33,651 nt of DNA from DASXUC01 sp036004445 (GCA_036004445.1 DASYRL010000020.1:1-33651); one strand, 5' to 3'; positions 1-9,842 are shown, numbered from the stretch's first letter. Notes: generated from the letters alone by a model not told the origin. Numbers and translations are program-made.

Positions 1-843
1 CAGCCGCGCCAGATCATCCAGATCCAGCAGCAGGTAGTGCGGACACGTTTCCACGGTCACGGCCTGTCCCCGGGCCTTGGCCTGCGCGATCATCTCCGCT
101 CCCCGCGCCGTGCTCAGGTGCACCACGTGCACCGGGACCCCCACCTCTCCCGCAAACAGCAGCACCCGCTGAATCGCGTCCAGCTCTGCCACTACAGGTT
201 TCCAGTCGGAGTGTGAGAGATAATCCCGCCGGCTGGCGGCCAGTAGCATCTCCCGGTTGTACGCCAGGATCTCCTCGTTCTCACAATGCACCGCGATCAG
301 CGATCCCGCCGCCTTCACCTGCCGCATCGCCTCCAACAACAGCCCGTCGGGCAGGTTGGTGTAGTAGTCGATCCGCGGCTTGTTCATGAACGCCTTGAAC
401 CCTACCGCCCCCGCCTCGCGTAGGCTCGCTACGTTCCCGAGCTTCCCCGGCAGCAACCCACCCCACAGGGCGAAATCGACCACACAGCTCGCCTCGGCCA
501 GCCGCCGCTTCAACGCGAAACTCTCTACATCCACTGTCGGCGGCTGGGACAGCGGCATCTCGATGAACGTGGTGATCCCGCCCGCTGCCGCGCCCTGCGA
601 GGCAGCCTCAAACCCTTCCAGCTCCGGCGCTCCCGGCTCCCACACGTGCACATGGGGGTCCACGCCTCCCGGCAGCACGACTTTCCCCGAGGCGTCGATC
701 ACCTCGTCGCCCGCGGCCGGATGGCTCCCGCGGGGCTCGATTGCAGCGATCCGCTCCCCCTCCAGCACCAGGTCTGCCTCGACGACCCGGTCCTCTAAGA
801 CCACCTGGCCTCCGTGAATCCGCGTGGTCTTTTGAAGCATCAT
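1..843 (-). CDS. Cyclic amidohydrolase (allantoinase/dihydroorotase/hydantoinase family), C-terminus beyond window
   Basis: Metal-dependent hydrolase that should open a cyclic amide such as allantoin, dihydroorotate or a hydantoin. My translation gives about 281 residues before the window edge. It begins with the usual beta-sandwich segment, then the metal motif DPHVHVWEPG (His63, His65 counting from the second of two adjacent ATGs), GFKAFMNKP with the expected carboxylated lysine (Lys149), VHCEN (His185), VHVVHLSTARG (His241) and TCPHYLL. This order is that of the allantoinase/dihydroorotase group; TCPHYLL and GFKAFM favour allantoinase-like over true pyrimidine-pathway dihydroorotase, but the substrate cannot be read from sequence. 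The start is the double ATG at 843/840, with GGTGAG about 6 nt upstream of the first. It lies 18 bp after the M20 gene and is the last gene visible in the operon starting at 9785. Neighbouring HyuAB and dipeptidase genes suggest a role in cyclic amide or cyclic peptide breakdown. Confidence 0.88.
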   Translation of the reverse strand, partial: MMLQKTTRIHGGQVVLEDRVVEADLVLEGERIAAIEPRGSHPAAGDEVIDASGKVVLPGGVDPHVHVWEPGAPELEGFEAASQGAAAGGITTFIEMPLSQPPTVDVESFALKRRLAEASCVVDFALWGGLLPGKLGNVASLREAGAVGFKAFMNKPRIDYYTNLPDGLLLEAMRQVKAAGSLIAVHCENEEILAYNREMLLAASRRDYLSHSDWKPVVAELDAIQRVLLFAGEVGVPVHVVHLSTARGAEMIAQAKARGQAVTVETCPHYLLLDLDDLARL

Positions 844-861
844 GGGTCGCTCACCGGTTGG

Positions 862-2265
862 TCAGTGTACTTCCTTCGGTTCAACGGACACTCCGAAACA
901 GGAAAACAGTTCACCGATGAAGTGGATTCCCTCGACATAGTCGCCGACAGCGATATTCTCATCAGGTGCATGGACGTTGGACAGAGCATTCTCGACTCCG
1001 AAGGAGACGACTGGGATTCCCAAGCCGTCCGCGATGAGATGCATCGGCCCACCACCGGCGATCAAGGGGTAGAGGAGAGGTCGCTGGGAGTAGACTCGCG
1101 TGGCAGCCAGCATCGCGGAACGCGCAATCTCGCTGTTGGGATCTGAACGTGACGCCCGATAGAGCTCTTCTGTCTCCACGTCAACGTCGGTGAGTCCGGC
1201 TCGGTGGAGATGCGCCCGAATCGCGTCAACCACTTCGGCAGCCTCCAACCCGGGGACCAAATAGATATTGAGTTTCGCGACCGCGGCGCTGGGCAACACC
1301 GATCGCATGCCCGCCTCAAGGTGACCGGCCATCAGGGTGTTGATATTGAACCCGGGCTCAAACAGCACATCCTCAAGGACATCCGACCCCGTGCGGTCTG
1401 AGACAAAGCGTGCGACACCGAATTCAGCTTTCAAGCGTTCGGCGTCGAAGGGAATCTCGTCCAAGAGCCAGCGATCCGCCAAAGTAGGATGTGGGACCTG
1501 TTTCTGAATCTCTGGAATGGAAACCCGGCCGTCGGGGTCGGCGATGTGGGCCAGGACGTGCGCGAGCCGCCATGCCGGATTCGGCACTGCTGCGCTCCAC
1601 ATCGCATGCAGATCACGATTGGGTCCCTTCGCCGTAAGAGTAAGGCGCAATACCCCCTTCACGCCCGCATAGATCACGGGATGGCCCTCGAGGTCTTTCC
1701 AGCCGCCTTCCCACAGGCACCCGTCCGCCTGCAGCGCCCGGGCATGCTCGGTGACGAACCTCGCCAGGTGGGGACTGCCGATCTCCTCTTCGCCTTCGAC
1801 CAGGAAAATCGCGCGGAGAGGAAGCGGACCGACCGACTCCTGATATGCCTCTACCGCCTGCAGGCGAGCAAAGATGTTCCCGCGGTTGTCCGCCACTCCC
1901 CGGCCATAGAGGAGGCCTTCACGAATCGCCGGAGCAAACGGCTCATTGCTCCATTGCTCGATCGGACCCGCTGGTTGCACATCATAGTGGTTGTACAACA
2001 GCAGGGAACGCTCGCCGGCTCCGATACTCCCTAACACCACGGGAGGGGCGTCCTCAATGGAGATCAACCGCACGGCGGCACCGAGCCGCTCCAGCCGTCT
2101 CGCCAGCGTTTGGGCCGATTCATCACACCCGACATTCAAACTCGCAATCGCGGGTGTCCGACAGTACTCGACCAACTCGCTAACGAACCGTCTGCGGTGC
2201 GCCTCGACATAATCTCGAAAGGCTCTGGTCCTGCCAGACCGCTCGGCCCGATCCTGTACCGTCAA
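862..2265 (-). CDS. M20 family metallopeptidase (dipeptidase/ArgE-DapE-like)
   Basis: Cytoplasmic zinc hydrolase of 467 residues, expected to cleave a dipeptide or an N-acyl amino acid. The family motifs are in order: YNHYDVQP (metal ligands His93 and Asp95), GRGVADNRGN (bridging Asp126), EGEEEIGS (catalytic Glu160 and ligand Glu161), the lid/dimerisation segment with RDLHAMWSAAVPNP, and a C-terminal GGGPMH that replaces the usual glycine-rich substrate loop. Length fits the carnosinase/CPG2-like dipeptidases. The start is TTG at 2265, which overlaps the TGA stop of hyuB by four bases (TTGA) and implies translational coupling; no in-frame ATG lies nearby. The catabolic setting (peptide permease, HyuAB) argues against an ArgE or DapE biosynthetic role. 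Exact substrate unknown. Confidence 0.9.
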   Translation of the reverse strand: MTVQDRAERSGRTRAFRDYVEAHRRRFVSELVEYCRTPAIASLNVGCDESAQTLARRLERLGAAVRLISIEDAPPVVLGSIGAGERSLLLYNHYDVQPAGPIEQWSNEPFAPAIREGLLYGRGVADNRGNIFARLQAVEAYQESVGPLPLRAIFLVEGEEEIGSPHLARFVTEHARALQADGCLWEGGWKDLEGHPVIYAGVKGVLRLTLTAKGPNRDLHAMWSAAVPNPAWRLAHVLAHIADPDGRVSIPEIQKQVPHPTLADRWLLDEIPFDAERLKAEFGVARFVSDRTGSDVLEDVLFEPGFNINTLMAGHLEAGMRSVLPSAAVAKLNIYLVPGLEAAEVVDAIRAHLHRAGLTDVDVETEELYRASRSDPNSEIARSAMLAATRVYSQRPLLYPLIAGGGPMHLIADGLGIPVVSFGVENALSNVHAPDENIAVGDYVEGIHFIGELFSCFGVSVEPKEVH

Positions 2266-4013
2266 GGCATGGCCCCACTCGGGACCTGAGTAAGTTCCGG
2301 TGCCCCGGAATTGTCGACACGGTCTGCGTCGGCGCCGTACACCTCGACGGCCGCCTGCGCAGAGACCAGACCCATTCGCACATCCTGCCGTACGGCCTCC
2401 GGATCTCGTTGGTGCGGGTCATACACGCCACCGCCGCCGGGGGTCTCCATGGTAATCGTGTCCCCGGGTTGGATCATCGTCATCGTTCGGGAGCTCAGCT
2501 CCTGAGTGTCATTGAGCGCCAGACGTCCTGCCCGGCCGGGTCTTCCCCCCAGCAGGCCGATGGGGGCGAAGCGGATCCTGTCGGTGCTGATCGGTACAAA
2601 GCTGTACGGTTTGTCACTGAGGCTGCGGATCCTGACGCGCTGTCCCGTCCCCCCGCGATAGCGGCCGGCGCCACCGGAATCCGTAATGAGCTCCTTGCAC
2701 TCGAAGAGCATCGGCGTACGGCTTTCCAGGTATTCCACCGGAATGTTCGAGCAGTTCTGGGGAAAGCTCAGACAGTGCTGGCCGTCGGCCGCTCCCGTCG
2801 CGCCTTTCCCCCCGTTGAAGATATACATCGCGACCCAGTTTTCGGGCACGTCCGTAGGCCCTTTCGTCCCCGGCGTCGGACGCGGCCCCCACCACCAGAC
2901 GCCCCAGATGCAGCCGCTGTGTGCCTGAATCGCAGGCGGCCGGAGGTAGTCGGGGACGAGGGGCTGTAACGCCCGATAGATGGCCGCGTGAAGGTTGTGC
3001 ACAACGACCACGCGGCTGCGGACGGGAGCCGGAAACGCAGGGCTGACGATCGTCCCAGGGGGTGCGATCACTTTGATGGGGCGCATCGATCCCTCCGCGC
3101 TAGGCAAGTTCGGCAACAGGGAGGCCCGGAACGGGAACACGGTCTCCGAATAGGTCAAGTTGATTGGGCAGTTTATCGCGTAGTCCACCTGTGGCGATGT
3201 GCCCGTGTAGTCGACCGTGATCTCGCCGCCGCCGATGGTGATCGCCACCTCAACACGCAGGGGGTGGTCTTCGAATCCGTCCAGATCCAGGCTCGCGCGA
3301 TAGACGCCGGCAGGCAGCCGGTCGATTTGCCTGCGCATCGCTGCTTCGGTCTGGCTCTGAATCGCCGCCGAGAGGTCGGCGACATCCTCCAGCCCATACT
3401 CGTCCAGCAGCTCGGAGAGACGCCGGGCCGTGACCGCATTGGCGAGCATTTGCGCTCGTATGTCGCCCACGACATCCTCGGGCGACCGGCTGTTGTTCTG
3501 AATGATCGCGAAGAGATCGTGATTCGGCTGGCCCGCCACATACAGCTTGAGTGGGGGGATGCGCAAGCCTTCCTCGAAGATATCCCGGCCCTCGGATGTC
3601 CCTCGCCCACCGACGTCGGACAGATGGGCCGCGCACCCTGCCAGGGCGACCATCCTTCCCCGGTGGTAGATGGGGGTGATCAAAGTGATGTCGGGGAGGT
3701 GCCCCGCGCAGATCCACGGGTCGTTACTGATGATGACATCCCCCGGCTCAAGATTTGAAGGCGGGTATACTTGCAGAAAGCTCCGCGCGGTCCTGCTCAG
3801 CATGCCGACAAACGCGGGCATCGTGGCATTGGCTTCGGCCAATGAGTTCCCTTCGGCATCCAGGAGCGCGACGGCGTAGTCGTGCGCCTCCCCGACGATG
3901 GCGGAGTAGGATGTACGCAGCAGCGTGGTGTCCGCCTCATCCAGGATCGAGATGAGACGACTCCACAGAATCTCTAGCGTGATGGGATCGATCTCGGCGA
4001 TGCGTGGCGTCAC
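2262..4013 (-). CDS. hyuB: Hydantoinase B/oxoprolinase family subunit
   Basis: Beta subunit of an ATP-dependent hydantoinase/5-oxoprolinase-type enzyme, 583 residues, normal for a stand-alone HyuB. The N-terminus has the family signature around ITLEILWSRL and LLRTSYS, a middle segment with DVIISNDPW and GHLPDITLI, and a C-terminus ending in the typical TPGGGGVYDP. The start is GTG at 4013, overlapping the hyuA stop by four bases (GTGA). HyuA and HyuB subunits work together: the A subunit uses ATP to activate the lactam or carbonyl substrate. Known family reactions include N-methylhydantoin and 5-oxoproline opening and acetophenone or acetone carboxylation. The adjacent amidohydrolase and dipeptidase favour a cyclic amide substrate here (inference). 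Confidence 0.93.
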   Translation of the reverse strand: MTPRIAEIDPITLEILWSRLISILDEADTTLLRTSYSAIVGEAHDYAVALLDAEGNSLAEANATMPAFVGMLSRTARSFLQVYPPSNLEPGDVIISNDPWICAGHLPDITLITPIYHRGRMVALAGCAAHLSDVGGRGTSEGRDIFEEGLRIPPLKLYVAGQPNHDLFAIIQNNSRSPEDVVGDIRAQMLANAVTARRLSELLDEYGLEDVADLSAAIQSQTEAAMRRQIDRLPAGVYRASLDLDGFEDHPLRVEVAITIGGGEITVDYTGTSPQVDYAINCPINLTYSETVFPFRASLLPNLPSAEGSMRPIKVIAPPGTIVSPAFPAPVRSRVVVVHNLHAAIYRALQPLVPDYLRPPAIQAHSGCIWGVWWWGPRPTPGTKGPTDVPENWVAMYIFNGGKGATGAADGQHCLSFPQNCSNIPVEYLESRTPMLFECKELITDSGGAGRYRGGTGQRVRIRSLSDKPYSFVPISTDRIRFAPIGLLGGRPGRAGRLALNDTQELSSRTMTMIQPGDTITMETPGGGGVYDPHQRDPEAVRQDVRMGLVSAQAAVEVYGADADRVDNSGAPELTQVPSGAMP

Positions 4014-6109
4014 GACTTGTTCCCCCCAATCGTGAGGACCAGATTCCCGTACGCGTCGATGCGCCCGCGATCCCGCGGACCCAGTACGACGACCGACTCA
4101 TCCTCTTCGACAAGCGCGGGCCCGGCAACGTCCATCCCCGGACGAAGTTGATATCGATCGTACACGTCGCAATCCACAAACCGACCCGCGTCGCCAAAGT
4201 ACGCAGCCCGCGTCCCCTTCAGCGGGCTCGCATCCTGACGATTCTCTCGGCCCCACGCGACTGAACCGACCGTTGGGGCGGGCCCGACGGCGCGTAGGCG
4301 CCACGATAGCGCGTGGATCAAGCTTCCACTTTGGTGATGGCTGCCGTAGACCTTGTCGTAGGTCGCGAAGAAGCTGCGCTCGATATCATCTTGCGACCCT
4401 GCACCCAGCGGGCCGAGGGGAATCAGCGAGGTCAGCTCGTGCGCCTGGCCGGCGAAACGCAGATCCGCGGACCGTTCCCAGTGAATGGCGCTGCGCTGCA
4501 CCCCGGCCCTTTCCAACAGCTCCCCAGCCTGCGTTTCCATCCTTTGAAAGATGGCATTGATTCGCGTCCAATCGGCGCGCTCCAGGGATGTGAAGTAGGT
4601 CTGCGCCAAATCCACAACTGGCGGCGCGACAAGGAGGCCGATCGCCGACAGCACGCCGGCGGCGGGCGGACAGATGATCTGTCGGATGCGGAGCGGCCGC
4701 GCGACTTCGCGCACGTGGGCCGGGCCCGCGCCCCCGAATGCCGAGATCGTGTAGCCGCGGGGATCCCGACCCTTCTCCGCCAAATAGACGCGCACGGCGG
4801 ATGCCATGTTTTCATTTACAACGCGGTAGATGCCCCACGCGGCATCGGTCGCACTCAGCTGCAGAGGCCCCGCGATTTGCGTGCCGATCGCGCGTTCCGC
4901 CGCGTCGCGGTCGAGTGTCATCGTGCCACCGGCAAAGTAGTCAGGGTTGAGGTATCCGAGCAGGAGCTGGGCGTCGGTCACAGTAGGAACGGTCCCGCCC
5001 CGACCATAACAGGCAGGCCCGGGATCCGCACCGGCACTCAGCGGCCCCACCTTCAGGAGGTTCATCTGGTCCAGGCTGGCAATGCTCCCTCCCCCAGCGC
5101 CGATCTCGATCATGTCCACCACCGGGAGCCGCACGGGGATTCCGCTGCCCTTGCGGAAACGGTGCACGCGCGCGATTTCGAAGTCACGGGCCATCAGCGG
5201 CCGCCCCTGATCGATCACCGAGGCTTTGGCGGTCGTGCCTCCCATGTCGAATGCGATCAGGTGCGGATAGCCGGCAAGGGTCCCGAGGTATCCGGTGACC
5301 AATGCCCCGGCGGCGGGCCCGGATTCCGCAATCCGGATGGGCGCATCCTGCGCCGTGGCGGCGTCGATAATCCCCCCGGCGGACAGCATCATATAGAGAG
5401 CGTTTCGATGACCCGCCTTCCGCAACTCACGGTCGAGTTTGGTGAGATAATCCCGCACGAGTGGTTTGACGTACGCGTTGGCAACCGTGGTGGATGTGCG
5501 TTCATACTCGCGGAATTCCGGCACCACCTCCGAGGACAAGGACACCGCGGTGGCGGGGTCGACCCGCTGGAAGACTTCCTTCAGCCGCTGCTCATGCTCG
5601 TCATTCTGATAGGAATGGATGAGGCAGATCGCGATGCTCTGCACTCCGGCTGCGACCAGCTCTTTCGCCGCCGACTCGGCCGACGCGACGTCGAGGGGTT
5701 GCCAGGTGGTTCCATCCGCGAGAATCCGCTCTTCGACCTCGCGGATCAGCTGCCGCGGCACCAACGGCTCGGGCCAGTCGGGGTTCAGGTTGTAACTGTC
5801 GTAGCGGATCTCACGCCGCAAATGCAGCGTGTCGCGGAACCCCCGCGTGGTCAGCAGACCCGTCCGCGCGCCTTTTCGCTCGATGATGGCATTCGCGACC
5901 AGCGTCGTCGCGTGGATCACGGCGTCGAGTTCCGCGCCACCCACCCCGGTCATCTCCAGCAGCCGCGTCATGGCTTCCATCGCCCCCCGCGCGGGGTCGT
6001 CGGGCGTTGTCAGCACCTTGGCCACGTGGCACACGCCGCGCGACAGATCCAGCAGGGCGGCGTCTGTGAAGGTTCCCCCGATGTCAAAACCGAGTCTGTA
6101 CCCGTTCAT
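4010..6109 (-). CDS. hyuA: Hydantoinase A/5-oxoprolinase family subunit
   Basis: ATP-binding alpha subunit, 699 residues. It opens with the acetate/sugar kinase-like phosphate loop FDIGGTFTDAALLD, followed by the HyuA N-terminal domain. The second ASKHA motif, AFDMGGTTAKASVID, lies near residues 285-300. Further on are EIGAGGGSI, the ADPGPACYGRGG stretch and FGGAGPAHV, all expected of the hydantoinase/oxoprolinase domain. The ATG at 6109 has an upstream GAGAGG in the gap to the DppC gene. Paired by overlap with hyuB, it forms a complete two-subunit enzyme. Substrate is not determined by sequence; hydantoins, 5-oxoproline and aromatic ketones are all known in the family. Confidence 0.94.
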   Translation of the reverse strand: MNGYRLGFDIGGTFTDAALLDLSRGVCHVAKVLTTPDDPARGAMEAMTRLLEMTGVGGAELDAVIHATTLVANAIIERKGARTGLLTTRGFRDTLHLRREIRYDSYNLNPDWPEPLVPRQLIREVEERILADGTTWQPLDVASAESAAKELVAAGVQSIAICLIHSYQNDEHEQRLKEVFQRVDPATAVSLSSEVVPEFREYERTSTTVANAYVKPLVRDYLTKLDRELRKAGHRNALYMMLSAGGIIDAATAQDAPIRIAESGPAAGALVTGYLGTLAGYPHLIAFDMGGTTAKASVIDQGRPLMARDFEIARVHRFRKGSGIPVRLPVVDMIEIGAGGGSIASLDQMNLLKVGPLSAGADPGPACYGRGGTVPTVTDAQLLLGYLNPDYFAGGTMTLDRDAAERAIGTQIAGPLQLSATDAAWGIYRVVNENMASAVRVYLAEKGRDPRGYTISAFGGAGPAHVREVARPLRIRQIICPPAAGVLSAIGLLVAPPVVDLAQTYFTSLERADWTRINAIFQRMETQAGELLERAGVQRSAIHWERSADLRFAGQAHELTSLIPLGPLGAGSQDDIERSFFATYDKVYGSHHQSGSLIHALSWRLRAVGPAPTVGSVAWGRENRQDASPLKGTRAAYFGDAGRFVDCDVYDRYQLRPGMDVAGPALVEEDESVVVLGPRDRGRIDAYGNLVLTIGGNKS

Positions 6110-6140
6110 GCGATCCTCTCTTCACCTGTGTCGGTTGATG

Positions 6141-7085
6141 TCATGACCCGCGGCGCAGCCGCAGGGACGGATCGACCCAAGATTGGAAGAACCCCCCCAG
6201 GGAACTGAAGCCGAGGACGGCAATCAGGATCGCCAATCCCGGGAAGGTCGCGTACCACCAGTGCACGAGCAAGTAATCCTTCCCCTTGGCAATCATCGCG
6301 CCCCACTCGGCGGTGGGCGGCTGCGCACCAAGACCGATGAATCCAAGACTCGCCGTGAGAAGGATGGCGTTGCCGAGATCGAACGTTAACGCGACGACGA
6401 CCGGGCCCAGCGCGTTGGGGAGTATGTGGCGGAACAAGAGGCGGAGGTCGGACGCCCCCATCGATCGCGCGCTCTCAACAAACTGCTGGTTCTTGATCGA
6501 GATGACCTGCCCCCGGACCAACCGCGCGTAGACCGGCCACCAGACCAGCGAAATCGCCACCATGCCGCTGCCCACGCTCGCCCCCAGCGCAGCAGAAATC
6601 GCCATGGCCAAGACGAGGGCAGGAAAGGCCAGGAAGATATCAGTGACACGCATCAGGCCCTCTTCCACCCACCTACCAAAATAGCCGGCGAGCCCGCCCA
6701 GCACGACGCCAATCCCCCCTGCAACAACCAACACGATGATCGCAACCCATAACGATAACCGCGCGCCGTAGAGGATACGCGAAAAGATATCCCGGCCAAG
6801 TTCGTCCGTTCCCATGAAGTGAATTCGGCTCGGCGGCTGCAGTTTCGACACGATGTCGGGAGTAATCGGATCGTAGGGGGCCAGCCATGGTGCGAGCACG
6901 GCTACGATGACCAGCCCCGCGACAATCACCACGCCAAAAATGGCCAGCGGATCTCTCGCCAGGGAGCGCAGGACCTCACGGCGGCGAGGGACCTGCTGCT
7001 CCTGGACAGCGGGCGGAACCCGAGCCGGCTTTGCAGGAAGCTCGGGCTCCGCTTCAGCCGCCACGCCTACACGCGCTTGCATCAT
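6141..7085 (-). CDS. ABC peptide transporter permease, DppC type
   Basis: Inner-membrane permease of a nickel/dipeptide/oligopeptide ABC importer, about 314 residues from the ATG at 7085 (GTG at 7088 and ATG at 7082 are alternatives; no clear ribosome site separates them). After a long cytoplasmic N-terminus there is one membrane span, then the periplasmic loop with GTDELGRDIFSRILYGARLSL, which is diagnostic for DppC/OppC. Five further spans follow, with the EAA-type coupling motif near SARSMGAS and the C-terminal signature GLGAQPPTAEWG. It pairs with the DppB permease at 8757 and the binding protein at 7107. No ATPase gene lies in this operon. Confidence 0.92.
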   Translation of the reverse strand: MMQARVGVAAEAEPELPAKPARVPPAVQEQQVPRRREVLRSLARDPLAIFGVVIVAGLVIVAVLAPWLAPYDPITPDIVSKLQPPSRIHFMGTDELGRDIFSRILYGARLSLWVAIIVLVVAGGIGVVLGGLAGYFGRWVEEGLMRVTDIFLAFPALVLAMAISAALGASVGSGMVAISLVWWPVYARLVRGQVISIKNQQFVESARSMGASDLRLLFRHILPNALGPVVVALTFDLGNAILLTASLGFIGLGAQPPTAEWGAMIAKGKDYLLVHWWYATFPGLAILIAVLGFSSLGGFFQSWVDPSLRLRRGS

Positions 7086-7106
7086 CACCGAGTAGAATCC
7101 CGGCGC

Positions 7107-8711
7107 CTACCTCTCATCCCAATACATCTGGTAGTAGGGGAACTGGTCCGCCAAGGCAGGGGTGTAATTGAACCCCTTGACGGCCTTGCGCGCGACGAAC
7201 GACCACTGGGGTGAGGCAAGGAAGATGTTGACGCTATCCTCCAGGATCATACGCTGCAACTGTGCATAGAGTCGGGCGCGTTCCTGATCGCTGGTGGCGG
7301 CCCGGGCGCGGGCGATCAGCGAATCTGATTCCGCAGTTCCGAAATAGCCGCCGTTATATCCCCCGGTCCGCTGGGCCTTGCGGTCGTAGTTCACGGAGAA
7401 GATCGCATCGGGGTCGGCGAACGCTGGAAACTGGAACAGCGGAAAGATGTCAGGCGTGGTCTTGGGATCCTGAAACAACGCGACCAGCGATGGCCACTGG
7501 ACCTGTTGAATGTTGATGGTGATCCCGATTTCCTTCGCTGCCGCCTGCATCAACTGCGCGGCCGTGATCATCGTTTCGATGCCTTCAACGACCTTCAACT
7601 GCAGCGTGAAGCCGCCGTTCGGATAGCCGGCCGTGGCAAGCAACTGCTTGGCTTTGACCAGATCGCGCGTGTACGGCTTCAGCGTCTTGTCGAAGTACGG
7701 CATTGAGCTCGGGAGCGGACCAACCAGCCGGTCCGCGTGACCCTCGTAGACGACATCGATCAGCTTGTCATATGGGAATGCGTAGGCCAAGGCCTGCCGC
7801 ACCCGCACGTCGGACAGCGGCTTGCGGTTGTTGGCCAGCACGAGCACAAAGGCGTTAATGGTTGAATACCATTTCACTTGAATATTGGGGTCCTTTGCCA
7901 ATTCGGTGAGGCTGTCCAGCGTGTACCGCTGGATGAAGTCAGCATCGCCTGCCTTCAGCATCAGGACCTGAGTAGAGGGCTCCGCAATCACCTTCTTGAT
8001 CACGCGGTCAAAGTGGGATCCCTGCCAGCCTTGCCAGTATCCATCGAATCGGACCAAGGTAATCGCCTGTGAGCCCCGATCCCACTTCTCCAAGCGATAG
8101 GGCCCTGTACCGTCCGCATTGGCAGCGAACCAGGCCTTGCCAAGATCAGCGGCATGTTCCTTGACACGCCCAGGGTTGACGATGAAAATCCCGGGGACCA
8201 TTCGAATGAAGGCTGCCAGCGGCCGCTTCAGATAGATGGTCACCGTCAGCGCATTGACAACCACCGCGCGATCATATTCGCTCAGCAGGTAGGACGCACC
8301 GAGACCCAGCTTCTTGACGCGGTCGAAGCTCACTTTCACCGCGTTGGCGTCGAATGCGCCGCCGCCTTGGAACTTGACACCCTGCCTGAGCTTGAATGTG
8401 TATGCGCGCCCGTCTTTGGAGACCGACCATGATGTCGCCAGCCGCGGCTCGACCTCGGACGTACCGATCTTATAGGCGACGAGTGGCTCATAAATCGCCA
8501 TGTGCACGGTCTTCGACCCCGCGTCCTGGCCGACGGCAGGATCCAGACCGTCAAGCTCGGAGATGCTTGCCTGAAACAGCGTGCGGTGGGGTCCCGCAGC
8601 TGCGTGCAGCGACGTGGCATCCCCGAAACTGGATATGGCAAACCAGGCCACTAAGGCCGCGACCACGAGGACTCGGTATCGCGGGCGGAACATGGAGTGT
8701 TTCACAGTCAT
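7107..8711 (-). CDS. ABC transporter periplasmic peptide-binding protein
   Basis: Solute-binding protein of family 5 (DppA/OppA-like), 534 residues from the ATG at 8711, which has a purine-rich GAGGTGAGGGGG just upstream; an in-frame GTG at 8747 lacks such a site. The N-terminus is a signal peptide: basic MFRPRYR, a hydrophobic stretch VLVVAALVAWFAI, and a small-residue cleavage region near LHAAAG. There is no lipobox cysteine, so a soluble periplasmic protein is likely. Family features include LATSWSVSKDGRAYTFKLR, VKFQGGGAFDANAVKVSFDR, GTGPYRLEKW and NNRKPLSDVRVRQALAYA. It lies between its two permease genes. Less like the two binding proteins at 24684 and 26401 than those are to each other, so its ligand is probably different. 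Confidence 0.93.
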   Translation of the reverse strand: MTVKHSMFRPRYRVLVVAALVAWFAISSFGDATSLHAAAGPHRTLFQASISELDGLDPAVGQDAGSKTVHMAIYEPLVAYKIGTSEVEPRLATSWSVSKDGRAYTFKLRQGVKFQGGGAFDANAVKVSFDRVKKLGLGASYLLSEYDRAVVVNALTVTIYLKRPLAAFIRMVPGIFIVNPGRVKEHAADLGKAWFAANADGTGPYRLEKWDRGSQAITLVRFDGYWQGWQGSHFDRVIKKVIAEPSTQVLMLKAGDADFIQRYTLDSLTELAKDPNIQVKWYSTINAFVLVLANNRKPLSDVRVRQALAYAFPYDKLIDVVYEGHADRLVGPLPSSMPYFDKTLKPYTRDLVKAKQLLATAGYPNGGFTLQLKVVEGIETMITAAQLMQAAAKEIGITINIQQVQWPSLVALFQDPKTTPDIFPLFQFPAFADPDAIFSVNYDRKAQRTGGYNGGYFGTAESDSLIARARAATSDQERARLYAQLQRMILEDSVNIFLASPQWSFVARKAVKGFNYTPALADQFPYYQMYWDER

Positions 8712-8756
8712 CAGCCCCCTCACCTCGGCGAATTGTCGTGCGTGCACATACCCGCG

Positions 8757-9785
8757 TTAGTACTTGATGCGTGGATCGACCCACACGTACAACATGTCCA
8801 CGAGAAAGTTCACGGTTAGAAATGTGACCGAGACCAGGAGCGTCGCGCCCATGATCGCTGGAAAATCGACCGCGGTAATGGCCAGGATCGTGTACCGGCC
8901 GATGCCGGGCCACTGGAAGATCGTCTCCACCAGAAAACTTCCGCTGAGCATGTAGCCGAACTGCGACCCGAGGGTGGTCAGGATCGGGATCGACGCGGGC
9001 TTGAGTACGTGCACCCATAACACGCGGCGCGAGCTTAATCCCTTCGCCTGCGCCGTGCGGACGAAGTCCTGGCCGAAAATCTCACGGGCGCTCGCCCGGG
9101 CGATCCTGGCGATGATGGCAATCGGCCCAAGCGAAAGGGCGACGGCGGGAAGAATCAGATGCTTGAGCGCATCGAACAGGATCGACCACTGCCGCTGCAG
9201 GATCGCGTCAAGCAGCATGCTCCCGGTGATCACTCTCAGCGCGTCGACCTGGTCTTGGCCCAGCCTCCCCCCGGCGGGCAACCAGCCCAGGCGGAGGTAG
9301 AACACGAGCTGCAGCATGATGCCCAGCCAAAAGATGGGGATGGCCCCCCCGAACACCCCGGCGAGCGGCACGATGGTGTCGGTCCCACCTCCGCGCGCGG
9401 CAGAGAAGAGCCCCAGAGAAACGCCGATCAGCAGCGTCAGAAGGAATGCGACGATGGCCAGCTCCAGGGTCGCCGGAAAATAGTCCCGCAGGTCGTCGAG
9501 CACGGCCCGCCGGCTCATGATCGATACGCCGAGGTCGCCATGCACCAGGCGAATGACATATCGTACGTACTGCTCCGGCAGCGGCCGATCCATCCCCCAC
9601 TCCCGCCGCATGTTCGCGACAATTTCAGCGGTCGCGTTTGGACCGGCCGCATATTTGATGGGATCCGCCGGGATCACGTTCACCAAGACAAAAGTGATCA
9701 GGGACATGCCGACAAGCACCAGGACCGCGGTAAGAATCCGACGCAGTGTATAGCGGGATGAGAAGCTGATGCTACCGCTGCGCAT
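8757..9785 (-). CDS. ABC peptide transporter permease, DppB type
   Basis: First gene of the left operon, 342 residues, ATG at 9785 with a TGGAG just upstream. The N-terminal span is followed by VNVIPADPIKYAAGPNAT and RREWGMDRPLPEQYVRY, the canonical DppB/OppB periplasmic segment. Then come the membrane spans with GVSLGLFSAARGG, an EAA loop around DFVRTAQAKGLSSRRVL and a C-terminus ending FLVDMLYVWVDPRIKY, where the VDPRI ending is typical. It forms the heterodimeric channel with the DppC protein at 6141. Transcription should start at the minus-strand promoter at 9867-9896 and pass through the operator at 9843-9859. Confidence 0.93.
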   Translation of the reverse strand: MRSGSISFSSRYTLRRILTAVLVLVGMSLITFVLVNVIPADPIKYAAGPNATAEIVANMRREWGMDRPLPEQYVRYVIRLVHGDLGVSIMSRRAVLDDLRDYFPATLELAIVAFLLTLLIGVSLGLFSAARGGGTDTIVPLAGVFGGAIPIFWLGIMLQLVFYLRLGWLPAGGRLGQDQVDALRVITGSMLLDAILQRQWSILFDALKHLILPAVALSLGPIAIIARIARASAREIFGQDFVRTAQAKGLSSRRVLWVHVLKPASIPILTTLGSQFGYMLSGSFLVETIFQWPGIGRYTILAITAVDFPAIMGATLLVSVTFLTVNFLVDMLYVWVDPRIKY

Positions 9786-9842
9786 ACTCCAGGACCGGGA
9801 CCCTAGACATGCGGGCGCTCACCAAGCGCGGCCAGACTAAGC

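Noticed and set aside
4313..6208. 631-codon plus-strand open frame opposite hyuA
   Set aside because: Antisense shadow of a clear HyuA gene; composition is Arg/Gly/Pro/His-rich with no family motif, as expected in GC-rich DNA.
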